Notes under the pieces: model-generated
Told to the model about the DNA's origin: nothing
The model's input: the letters and a program-made list of their open reading frames with translations, nothing else
Database searches by the model: none
Position numbers and translations under genes: made by a program
From: SELP01 sp035969385
Lineage (GTDB): Bacteria; Pseudomonadota; Alphaproteobacteria; Rhodobacterales; Rhodobacteraceae
Assembly: GCF_035969385.1 (NCBI RefSeq)
Contig: NZ_JAYKKJ010000007.1
Location: 62,001 to 126,000, forward strand
Length of the DNA stretch: 64,000 nucleotides
Reading direction: 5' to 3'
In this document: in pieces, positions 6,899 through 14,245 of the stretch
How the letters are laid out: the number at the start of each line of letters is the position of its first letter
Position numbering within the stretch: the first letter of the stretch is position 1

Positions 6899-9307
6899 AT
6901 GTTCATGAAGCACGAAACCTATCCCGCCGAACTCCTGTCGCTGGTCGCAACCGCGAACGAGGCTGTCCGGCAAATCCCGCCGCTGTTCCCGCTGGAGGCC
7001 AGCGTCGCGGTCAACCCCTTTCTCGGTCAAGTGCAGGAACCGCTGGCGGTGACGGCGGCGCGGCTTGCGCGGGTCGCGGGCGTGCCGGTGTTCCCCGACC
7101 GGGCCATGCGCGCGGCGCAGGTGGACAGCGGCCAGATCACCGATATCGACCTGACAGAGGCCCTGGCGGCCCAACCCGCATTTGGCCCTCTGACCCTAGC
7201 CGAGGTGAAAGCTGCCCTGAATGTCACCCCCGCGGCGCCCGTTGCCCTGCCCACGGTGGCTGATCTTGCGGCAGAGGTCTCCGGGATCGACTGGCCCGGA
7301 CTGATCGACGACCGGATCGGCCATTGGGCCGCCAGCCATTTCGACCGGGGGCAGGCCCTGTGGCAGCCGGGCCGCGCCGGGGGCGTCTATGCCGCGTGGC
7401 GCGCTTACGCGATGCGCGACCTGACGCCGGAAATTCAGGGGCTGGCCGGCTTTGGGGCCTTCGTCGCCGCGACCCCGGCCTCGCCCTGGCGGGCAATGGG
7501 CCGCGCGGTCGAGGGGCTAGGGATCACCCCCGCCGCGACACCCACCGCGCTGCACCGTCTGTTGATGTCTCTGGGCGGCTGGGCGCAATACGCGCGGCAC
7601 CTGTTGTGGCAGGCGAAACTGGGTGGCGACACGGACCCGACGACCATCGAACTGCTGACCATCCGGCTGGTCTTTGAAGAGGCGCTGTTCCATCAGTATC
7701 GCGACCAGATCGCAGCCCGCTGGGCCGACGTCATCGCGTCCCATGAACAGCCCGTCACCCCCAGCCGGGACCAGCAGATCGACGCCATCCTGCAAGAGGC
7801 GGCGGAACGGGCCGAGCAACGGCGGTTGGCGGACACCCTTGCGGCCGCCATGCCGCGCGCGCAACCGGACCGTCCCGCACTTCAGGCCGCGTTTTGCATC
7901 GATGTCCGGTCAGAGGTCTTCCGCCGGGCGCTTGAGGCGCAGGATGCAGGCATCCAGACGATTGGCTTTGCCGGGTTCTTCGGGCTTGCCACGTTGCATC
8001 ACGGGGCAGGTTCGGACGTGGGCGAGAGCCGCGGGCCGGTCCTGTTGACGCCCGGCGTGTCCTCCTCCAGTGCCGAGCCAAAGGCGACCGATCTTGACCG
8101 CCGCTACAAGGCGAGGGCGAAGCGGGCATGGGGGCGGTTCAAACTGGCCGCCGTGTCGTCCTTCGCCTTTGTCGAAGCGACCGGCCCGGTCTACGCGGGC
8201 AAGCTGTTGCGCGACACGCTGGCGTTGGGTGGCGCGGGGGGCAAACCGGACCCGATGCCGGAACTGGACCCGTCGATTGACCTGCCCACACGGGTGAAAA
8301 CGGCGGCGGCGATCCTTCGGGCGATGTCGCTAACCTCGGGCTTTGCGCCGGTGGTGCTGCTGGCCGGACATGGGGCCAGCGTGACCAACAACCCGCATGA
8401 AAGCGCCCTGCATTGCGGCGCCTGTGGCGGGCACAAGGGTGACGTGAACGCGCGGCTTCTGGCCGGGCTGTTGAACGATCCGAACCTGCGCAAGGGCCTT
8501 GCCGGGGAAGGGATCGAAATCCCCGCCGATACGGTCTTCATTGGCGCCCTGCACGATACGACGACCGACGCGGTCACCCTTTTCGACGGTGACCTGCCCA
8601 AGGCGGGCCACAGGCCCGACCTTGCCCCCCTGCGGCGCTGGCTGGCGGCGGCGGGGCGTCAGGCGCGGACCGAACGGGCCGCCCGCCTGCCGCGCGCCCG
8701 TGGCGAAGGTGATGTGTTGCGCCGGGCCGCTGACTGGTCCGAAGTGCGGCCGGAATGGGGGCTGGCGGGGTGCCGGGCATTCATCGCGGCCCCGCGCGGG
8801 CGGACCGATGGCACCGGGCTGGACGGCCGGGCCTTCCTGCACAGCTACGACTGGCAACAGGACGACGAGTTTCGGGTGCTGGAACTGATCCTGACCGCGC
8901 CTGTTGTCGTGGCCAGCTGGATCAGCCTGCAATACTACGGATCGACCGTTGCGCCGCAGGCGTTCGGCGGCGGCAACAAGCTGTTGCACAACGTGGTCGG
9001 CGGGATCGGCGTGCTCGAGGGCAACGGCGGCGCGCCGCGCCCGGGCCTGCCGTGGCAATCGGTGCATGATGGCGAGGGGTTCCAGCACGACCCGCTGCGT
9101 CTGTCGGTGGTGGTCGAAGCCCCGCGCGAGGCCATCAGCGCGATCCTGACCCGCAATCCGCAGGTTCGGGCGCTGTTCGACAACGGCTGGCTGCATCTTC
9201 TGACGATGGGGGACGACGGGCGGCCGGACTGGCGCTATGTCCCCGGCGGGTCTTGGGCACCTATGCCGGACCGGGACGACGCCCGGCCCGCGATGGCAGC
9301 GGAATAA
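6899..9307 (+). CDS. dabA: DabA, carbonic-anhydrase-like subunit of the DAB inorganic-carbon pump (DUF2309/UPF0753)
   Basis: An 802-residue soluble subunit. The four residues matching the zinc site of characterised DabA are present with identical spacing: C333 and D335 (FCIDVRSE), H491 (LAGHGA) and C506 (HCGACGG). The C-D spacing is 2 and the H-C spacing is 15. The site resembles beta-carbonic anhydrase. DabA hydrates CO2 only when coupled to DabB, delivering HCO3- to the cytoplasm. A strong intrinsic terminator follows the stop. In a heterotroph the bicarbonate would feed carboxylases rather than carboxysomes, which is inference. Confidence 0.93.
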   Translation: MFMKHETYPAELLSLVATANEAVRQIPPLFPLEASVAVNPFLGQVQEPLAVTAARLARVAGVPVFPDRAMRAAQVDSGQITDIDLTEALAAQPAFGPLTLAEVKAALNVTPAAPVALPTVADLAAEVSGIDWPGLIDDRIGHWAASHFDRGQALWQPGRAGGVYAAWRAYAMRDLTPEIQGLAGFGAFVAATPASPWRAMGRAVEGLGITPAATPTALHRLLMSLGGWAQYARHLLWQAKLGGDTDPTTIELLTIRLVFEEALFHQYRDQIAARWADVIASHEQPVTPSRDQQIDAILQEAAERAEQRRLADTLAAAMPRAQPDRPALQAAFCIDVRSEVFRRALEAQDAGIQTIGFAGFFGLATLHHGAGSDVGESRGPVLLTPGVSSSSAEPKATDLDRRYKARAKRAWGRFKLAAVSSFAFVEATGPVYAGKLLRDTLALGGAGGKPDPMPELDPSIDLPTRVKTAAAILRAMSLTSGFAPVVLLAGHGASVTNNPHESALHCGACGGHKGDVNARLLAGLLNDPNLRKGLAGEGIEIPADTVFIGALHDTTTDAVTLFDGDLPKAGHRPDLAPLRRWLAAAGRQARTERAARLPRARGEGDVLRRAADWSEVRPEWGLAGCRAFIAAPRGRTDGTGLDGRAFLHSYDWQQDDEFRVLELILTAPVVVASWISLQYYGSTVAPQAFGGGNKLLHNVVGGIGVLEGNGGAPRPGLPWQSVHDGEGFQHDPLRLSVVVEAPREAISAILTRNPQVRALFDNGWLHLLTMGDDGRPDWRYVPGGSWAPMPDRDDARPAMAAE

Positions 9308-9311
9308 ACCA

Positions 9312-9339
9312 AAAAGGGCCGGTCAAACCGGCCCTTTTC
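9312..9339 (+). terminator. Intrinsic terminator after dabA (bidirectional with yqeY)
   Basis: A perfect 12-bp stem (9312-9323 with 9327-9338) closed by a 3-nt CAA loop. A-rich on the left and T-rich on the right (TTTT then C), it can work for dabA on the plus strand and for convergent yqeY on the minus strand. Confidence 0.88.
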
Positions 9340-9355
9340 TCATCTGCAAGACCTG

Positions 9356-9814
9356 TCAGCCCAGCTGATCCTTGACCAGCGGCCCGACCTTGCCGAAATC
9401 CATCTGCCCGGTATAGCGGGCCTTCAACGCGCCCATGACCTTGCCCATGTCGCGGATGCTGGTGGCGTCAACCTCGGCAATTGCGTCTGCCACGGCTTTG
9501 GTCACCTCGTCCTCGGACAGCTGCCGGGGCAGGAATTCCTCGATCACGCGGACTTCGGCCAGTTCCTTCTCCGCCAGTTCCAGCCGGCCGCCTTCTTCAT
9601 AGGCGCGGGCCGATTCCTGGCGCTGCTTCACCATCTTGCCAAGGATGCCAAGGATCATGTCGTCGCCGACCTCGCCCTCGTCGCCGTCGCCACGGGCGGC
9701 AATCTCGCGGTCCTTGATCGCGGCGTTGATCAGCCGCAGGGTCGAAAGCCGTTCGGTGTCCTTGGCCTTCATCGCCTCTTTCAGGGCGTCGCTGACCCGC
9801 TGTCGCATTTCCAT
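9356..9814 (-). CDS. GatB/YqeY domain-containing protein
   Basis: A 152-residue YqeY-type protein (MEMRQRVSDALKEAMKAKD...). It has the helical domain shared with the tail of GatB/GatE amidotransferase subunits. I chose the ATG at 9814 because the family usually begins MxLRxRVxxALKEAMKAKD and a GGGA lies about 9 nt upstream. Two further in-frame ATGs (to 9850) would add up to 12 residues and run into a palindrome. The function is not established; it may bind tRNA or act as an amidotransferase accessory. It is divergent from carA. Confidence 0.85.
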   Translation of the reverse strand: MEMRQRVSDALKEAMKAKDTERLSTLRLINAAIKDREIAARGDGDEGEVGDDMILGILGKMVKQRQESARAYEEGGRLELAEKELAEVRVIEEFLPRQLSEDEVTKAVADAIAEVDATSIRDMGKVMGALKARYTGQMDFGKVGPLVKDQLG

Positions 9815-9839
9815 CGTTTCGGTTCCCGATTGTCCCATC

Positions 9840-9853
9840 CGTTTGCGCAAACG
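9840..9853. promoter_or_regulatory. 14-bp palindrome CGTTTGCGCAAACG upstream of yqeY
   Basis: A perfect palindrome sharing the core TTTGCGCAAA with a second site at 9988-9999 at the other end of the same divergent intergenic region. The repeated core suggests a common DNA-binding protein acting on yqeY and carA. The regulator is unknown. Confidence 0.45.
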
Positions 9854-9987
9854 CAGGCCGTTCCTTTATCCTGACGGGGCAGGGGTTACAACCTTTCGAA
9901 GCGACAGGCTGTCGCAACGGCACGACCTTGCCGCAAAGGGGCTTTGGCCCCTTGACCCCCCCGCCGCCAGACCTTAGGACCGCAACA

Positions 9988-9999
9988 ATTTGCGCAAAT
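9988..9999. promoter_or_regulatory. 12-bp palindrome ATTTGCGCAAAT upstream of carA
   Basis: A perfect palindrome with the same TTTGCGCAAA core as 9840-9853. It ends 12 bp before the carA ATG and directly abuts the GGGAG ribosome binding site, so a bound protein could block initiation or elongation. Confidence 0.45.
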
Positions 10000-10011
10000 G
10001 GGAGTCGTGTG

Positions 10012-11172
10012 ATGCCGGATCGGAACCAGAAGAAACCGACTGCCTGCCTCGCCCTTGCCGATGGCACCGTATTCTACGGCAAAGGATTTGGTGCGACCGG
10101 GCAGGCCGAGGCGGAATTGTGCTTTAACACCGCCATGACCGGGTATCAGGAGATCATGACCGACCCGTCATATGCCGGGCAGATCGTGACCTTTACCTTC
10201 CCGCACATCGGCAACACCGGCGTGAACGTCGAAGACGATGAAACCGCCGAACCGGTTGCTGCCGGTATGGTGGTGAAATGGGACCCGACCGAGCCATCGA
10301 ACTGGCGCGCGACCGAAAACCTGACCGCATGGCTGACCGCCAAGGGCCGGATCGGCATCGGTGGCATCGACACCCGCCGCCTGACCCGCGCGATCCGCCA
10401 GCAGGGCGCGCCGCATGTGGCGCTGGCCCATGATCCCGAAGGCAATTTCGATGTCGAGGCGCTGGTCGCCGCCGCGCGCGGGTTCAAGGGGCTGGTCGGG
10501 CTGGACCTAGCCAAGGACGTGACCTGCGCCCAATCCTACCACTGGAACGAAATGCGCTGGGCCTGGCCCGAGGGCTACAAGCCGCAGGAGGCCCCGCGGC
10601 ATAAGGTTGTCGCTCTGGACTATGGCGCAAAGCGCAACATCCTGCGTTGCCTTGCCAGCGCGGGCTGCGACGTGACCGTCCTTCCGGCAACGGCCACCTC
10701 GGAAGAGGTGCTGGCCCACAATCCCGATGGGGTGTTCCTGTCGAACGGCCCCGGCGACCCGGCGGCGACCGGCACCTATGCCGTGCCGATGATTCAGGAC
10801 ATCCTGAACAAGACCGACCTGCCGGTCTTCGGCATCTGCCTTGGGCACCAGATGCTGGCGCTGGCGCTGGGTGCCAAGACGATCAAGATGAACCACGGCC
10901 ATCACGGGGCGAACCATCCGGTGAAAGACCACGAAACCGGTAAGGTCGAGATCACTTCGATGAACCACGGGTTCGCGGTGGACAGCCAGACCCTTCCCGA
11001 CGGCGTGCGCGAAACCCATACCTCGCTGTTCGACGGGTCGAACTGCGGAATCCGCATGACCGACCGGCCGGTATTCAGCGTGCAGCACCACCCCGAAGCC
11101 AGCCCCGGCCCGCAGGACAGCTTCTACCTGTTCGAACGGTTCGCCGAGGCGATGGAGGCCCGGAAGGGCTGA
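10012..11172 (+). CDS. carA: Carbamoyl-phosphate synthase small (glutaminase) subunit
   Basis: A 386-residue CarA, the glutamine amidotransferase subunit that supplies ammonia to CarB for carbamoyl phosphate (pyrimidine and arginine synthesis). The N-terminal CPSase_sm_chain domain (about 10-145, LALADGTVFYGKGFGA) is followed by a class I GATase domain with nucleophile C276 (GICLGHQM), H360 and E362 (HHPEAS). The start is the ATG at 10012, preceded by GGGAG; the frame is open upstream but without family similarity. carB is not in the window, as is common when the two genes are unlinked. Confidence 0.96.
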   Translation: MPDRNQKKPTACLALADGTVFYGKGFGATGQAEAELCFNTAMTGYQEIMTDPSYAGQIVTFTFPHIGNTGVNVEDDETAEPVAAGMVVKWDPTEPSNWRATENLTAWLTAKGRIGIGGIDTRRLTRAIRQQGAPHVALAHDPEGNFDVEALVAAARGFKGLVGLDLAKDVTCAQSYHWNEMRWAWPEGYKPQEAPRHKVVALDYGAKRNILRCLASAGCDVTVLPATATSEEVLAHNPDGVFLSNGPGDPAATGTYAVPMIQDILNKTDLPVFGICLGHQMLALALGAKTIKMNHGHHGANHPVKDHETGKVEITSMNHGFAVDSQTLPDGVRETHTSLFDGSNCGIRMTDRPVFSVQHHPEASPGPQDSFYLFERFAEAMEARKG

Positions 11173-11204
11173 CAACAGGTAGGCGAACAGGGTAGGATGG
11201 GCCT

Positions 11205-11513
11205 ATGGATCATCCGCTGATTGACCTGATCACCGCCCGCATCCGCGCGGCAGAGGCCGAGGGCCAGTTCGACAACCTGCCCGGCGCGGGCAAACCGCTG
11301 CCGCCCTGTGATGATCCGGAAAACGCGCTGATCAACCGGCTGATGAAGGAAAACGGCGCGACGCCCGAATTCGTCAACCTGTCGCGCGAACTTCAGCGCC
11401 TGCGCGAGGAATTGCGCGATACCGGCGACCGAACCCGCCGACAGGACATCATGAAAGAAATGTCGATGATGGAAGCGAAAATCGCGATCGCGCGTCAGGC
11501 CTGGCGGAAGTAG
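11205..11513 (+). CDS. DUF1992 domain-containing protein
   Basis: A 102-residue protein consisting almost entirely of the DUF1992 domain (DnaJ-homologue subfamily C member 28-type conserved domain). It carries the typical GQFDNLPGAGKPLP motif near residues 21-34 and helical PEFVNLSRELQRLREEL segments. Function is unknown. It lies 32 bp downstream of carA and may be co-transcribed with it. It converges on the pirin gene. Confidence 0.88.
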   Translation: MDHPLIDLITARIRAAEAEGQFDNLPGAGKPLPPCDDPENALINRLMKENGATPEFVNLSRELQRLREELRDTGDRTRRQDIMKEMSMMEAKIAIARQAWRK

Positions 11514-11516
11514 TCA

Positions 11517-11541
11517 GGGTCCGCAGCGCCGCCGCGGACCC
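11517..11541. terminator. Possible hairpin terminator between convergent DUF1992 and pirin genes
   Basis: Perfect 8-bp arms GGGTCCGC (11517-11524) and GCGGACCC (11534-11541) with a 9-nt loop lie in the short convergent gap. No T-run follows on either strand, so termination would be weak or factor-dependent. Confidence 0.4.
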
Positions 11542-11552
11542 AATCACAAAAG

Positions 11553-12464
11553 CTAGTGCGCCGGTTTGATGAAGGTGCCGTTGCGCAGGTCGCGCATCGC
11601 CTGCCGCAGTTCGTCTTGCGTGTTCATCACGATCGGTCCGTGCCAAGCCACGGGTTCCTCGATCGGCGCGCCCGAGATCAGCAGGAACCGGATGCCCTCT
11701 GGCCCGGCCTGCACCGTGACTTCCTCGCCCGTGCCAAAGCGGACCAGCGTGCGGTTGCCCGACAGGTCGCGGATGTTGACCTCTTCGCCCATCACCTCTT
11801 TTTCCAGCAGGACGCCGAAGGGGTCAGACGCATCGGCGAACTTGCCCGATCCGTTGAAGACATAGGCGAAGGCCCGGCGGTAGGTGTCGATCTTGAACGT
11901 CTTCTTCACCCCGGCGGGGACAAAGATATCAAGGTATTGCGGGTCGGCGGCGATTCCGTCGACCGGGCCAGACTTGCCCCAGAAACTGCCGACGATCACC
12001 TTCACCCGCGTGCCGTCATCGTCGATGATTTCGGGAATGTCCTTGCCCTTCACGTCCTGATAGCGCGGCGCGGTCATCTTCAGCGACGAGGGCAGGTTCG
12101 CCCAAAGCTGGAACCCGTGCATCTGGCCCGCGATGTTCCCCTTCGGCATCTCCTGATGCAGGATGCCCGACCCGGCGGTCATCCACTGCACATCGCCCGC
12201 GCCCAGCGTGCCCTCGTTGCCAAGGCTGTCGCCGTGTTCGACGGTGCCCTGCAGGACATAGGTGATCGTTTCGATCCCCCGGTGCGGGTGCCATGGGAAG
12301 CCGCGCAGGAAATCCTCGGGCCGGTCATTGCGGAAATCATCGAACAGCAGGAAGGGGTCCAGCTCGGTCGGGTCCTGAAACCCGAAGGCGCGGTGCAGCT
12401 TGACGCCTGCGCCCTCCATCGTGGGCATGGCCTTGCGCAGTTCGACTGTGGGACGAATGGACAT
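11553..12464 (-). CDS. Pirin family protein
   Basis: A 303-residue bicupin. The N-terminal pirin cupin contains the metal-binding pattern HPHRGIETITYVLQG (HxHxxxE) and the nearby HQEMPKG segment; the C-terminal pirin_C domain follows. Bacterial pirins are reported as quercetin dioxygenases or as interaction partners of metabolic enzymes, so the role here is unspecified. The start at 12464 (MSIRPTVELRK) is supported by AGGAG about 8 nt upstream; the longer open frame lacks similarity. Confidence 0.9.
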   Translation of the reverse strand: MSIRPTVELRKAMPTMEGAGVKLHRAFGFQDPTELDPFLLFDDFRNDRPEDFLRGFPWHPHRGIETITYVLQGTVEHGDSLGNEGTLGAGDVQWMTAGSGILHQEMPKGNIAGQMHGFQLWANLPSSLKMTAPRYQDVKGKDIPEIIDDDGTRVKVIVGSFWGKSGPVDGIAADPQYLDIFVPAGVKKTFKIDTYRRAFAYVFNGSGKFADASDPFGVLLEKEVMGEEVNIRDLSGNRTLVRFGTGEEVTVQAGPEGIRFLLISGAPIEEPVAWHGPIVMNTQDELRQAMRDLRNGTFIKPAH

Positions 12465-12632
12465 GGTGTGTCTCCTTTCACGCTCAAAGGTAGGGCGCGG
12501 CGGCCGGGTCGGCAATCTGGCGGGCTGTGTGCAGGCGCATGGTGCCCCTGCGCAAATGATAGAAGCACTGGCAATGGTCCCGAAGCGCGGGTAGGGGTGG
12601 GGCGACATTTCCACCAACAAAGGTGCCCGCCC

Positions 12633-13115
12633 ATGTTCCATCCAGACGACAGCGGAGTCTACGCCCGTGCCGCCGCCTCACCCGGCCGCCGGTGGCTGGG
12701 GGTGGGGATGCAATACCTGCTGGGGCTGCTCGTGCTCTATGTTCTCCTCATGCAGCCGCCCGCGCCGGTCTGGGCGGTGCTGATGGCGGCCGTCGGGATC
12801 GGGGCACTTGTACTTGCCGAGCGGATGCGGCGGGCCACCACCCGTGGGCTGGAACTGCGGGCCGAGACGCTTTGCGACGATACCGGACAGGTCATTGCCC
12901 GGATCGAGGATGTCGTCGCGGTCGAACGGGGGGTCTTTGCCTTCAAACCGTCCAACGGTTTCGTGCTGGTGATGAAGGAAAAGGGCGGCCGTGCATGGGC
13001 GCCTGGCCTGTGGTGGCGCGCCGGACGGCGGGTTGGTATCGGCGGGGTGCTGCCGCAGACCGAAACCAAGTTCATGGCCGAGGTGATCGCGACCTGGATC
13101 GCGCAACGCGGCTAA
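12633..13115 (+). CDS. Conserved hypothetical membrane protein
   Basis: A 160-residue protein I do not assign to a named family. Two adjacent hydrophobic segments (about residues 22-40 and 43-60) are followed by a soluble C-terminal half with a beta-rich pattern (RIEDVVAVERGVFAFKPSNGFVLVMKEKGG...). This resembles the two-helix plus PH-like-domain arrangement seen in small bacterial membrane proteins. It is divergent from pirin and convergent with the Tad genes. No catalytic motif is visible. Confidence 0.7.
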   Translation: MFHPDDSGVYARAAASPGRRWLGVGMQYLLGLLVLYVLLMQPPAPVWAVLMAAVGIGALVLAERMRRATTRGLELRAETLCDDTGQVIARIEDVVAVERGVFAFKPSNGFVLVMKEKGGRAWAPGLWWRAGRRVGIGGVLPQTETKFMAEVIATWIAQRG

Positions 13116-13122
13116 CCCCGCG

Positions 13123-13707
13123 TCAGCAGGTTGCCGTCGTATAGTTGCCGTCGTTTTCGCTGTTCCAGCACAGCTGTTCGGGCGTAAAGCGCGGGCGTGT
13201 GAAAACCATGTTTTCAAAGGTGAACGCTTCCAACCCGATCGAGAAGATCGGCTCGTAGACGATCCAGTTCTGGTAGAGGATCAGGATCTCGTTGTCTGGC
13301 ATCACAGGAAGCTGGTCGCGCATTGCTTCGACCATCGGAGTGTTCAGACGACCGGCACCGCCACGTTGCTGCGACCAGACGACATTGTATTTGTCCTGAT
13401 CCGCGTCATAGCGAATGATCGTGACCCGGATTTTCGTGTTATGGTTCGACGTCGTCAGGCCTTCGTGCAGCCGGTAGAGCGAGGTCAGGTATTCCGGCGT
13501 GATGTATCCGGTTTCGCGGCTCAGCGCGTCTGAGATCGTATAGGCGGCCTTCACATTGTTGGACTGCGACCGGAACGCATCGAAATAAACGAACGTCGCC
13601 AGCACGGACCAAAACAGCAGCGGAAAGACAAGGATCGCCTCGACCGCGATGGATCCTTCATCGTCGCGCCGGAATCGGCGCAGGTATGACCGGACCTTTC
13701 CCAGCAT
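13123..13707 (-). CDS. TadE/TadG-like pilus assembly protein (third of three)
   Basis: A 194-residue protein with a short basic N-terminus ending in RRDDEGSIAVEAILVFPLLFW, the signature of TadE-type pseudopilins (charged stretch, G, then E five residues into the hydrophobic helix, about residues 18-40). The rest is a periplasmic domain with two C-terminal cysteines. TadE/F/G proteins are minor pseudopilins of Flp/Tad pili. It begins 1 bp after the stop of the preceding TadE gene, so it is in one operon with it. No Tad ATPase or prepilin peptidase is encoded nearby. Confidence 0.82.
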   Translation of the reverse strand: MLGKVRSYLRRFRRDDEGSIAVEAILVFPLLFWSVLATFVYFDAFRSQSNNVKAAYTISDALSRETGYITPEYLTSLYRLHEGLTTSNHNTKIRVTIIRYDADQDKYNVVWSQQRGGAGRLNTPMVEAMRDQLPVMPDNEILILYQNWIVYEPIFSIGLEAFTFENMVFTRPRFTPEQLCWNSENDGNYTTATC

Positions 13708-13708
13708 C

Positions 13709-14245
13709 TTATAGCGGCTCCATCACGAAGGCGCTAAGCGAGATCAGCGCATATTGGTCGCCGGACTGACGCGGGATGTGATAGCCGATCCCGGTCGTGG
13801 GAAAGATCGGGCTGAACAGCGAGCAGGCCCGCAGGATCATCAGCTGGTTCTGCTGCCCGTTTTCAAAGTTGCGCACCGGCGCGAAGGGACGGTCGACATC
13901 AACACAGTCCGCGCGGCGGGCAAAGTTGGTCCAGTCACGGGGGTCCAGCACGATCATTTCCAGTTTCAGGCTGTCCATGCAATTCGGGATGATCCCGGCA
14001 CCATTGCAGATCATGCGTTTGATCTGTTCGTGGTTCGCGTTCACCGCCGTGTTCAGTCGGATTTCGCGGATGGTCATGTCCAGTGCCCGTTCCAGCATCG
14101 CGTGTCTGGTCATCATCAGCCCCAATTCGAAGGCCGAGACGAACAGGATCATGAAGGCCGGGAAGACCAGCACGAATTCGACCGAAGCCGTGCCATCTTC
14201 GTTGCGCCGGAAGGCCCGGAACATATTTAGGAAACGCCGGATCAT
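13709..14245 (-). CDS. TadE family pseudopilin (second of three)
   Basis: A 178-residue TadE-like protein (MIRRFLNMFRAFRRNEDGTASVEFVLVFPAF). It has the basic stretch, DGTASVEF processing-like motif and hydrophobic helix at about residues 17-40. The start at 14245 overlaps the TadG stop by 4 bp (ATGA), which argues for translational coupling. Cysteines in the periplasmic part could form disulfides. It probably joins a Tad/Flp adhesion pilus encoded mainly elsewhere. Confidence 0.84.
   Translation of the reverse strand: MIRRFLNMFRAFRRNEDGTASVEFVLVFPAFMILFVSAFELGLMMTRHAMLERALDMTIREIRLNTAVNANHEQIKRMICNGAGIIPNCMDSLKLEMIVLDPRDWTNFARRADCVDVDRPFAPVRNFENGQQNQLMILRACSLFSPIFPTTGIGYHIPRQSGDQYALISLSAFVMEPL

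Noticed and set aside
5288..7174. Long minus-strand open frame (about 628 codons) opposite dabB and dabA
   Set aside because: Its translation is low-complexity, rich in Arg, Gln, Gly and His with no family similarity. It is the mirror of high-GC codon usage in the two dab genes, which have clear homology.
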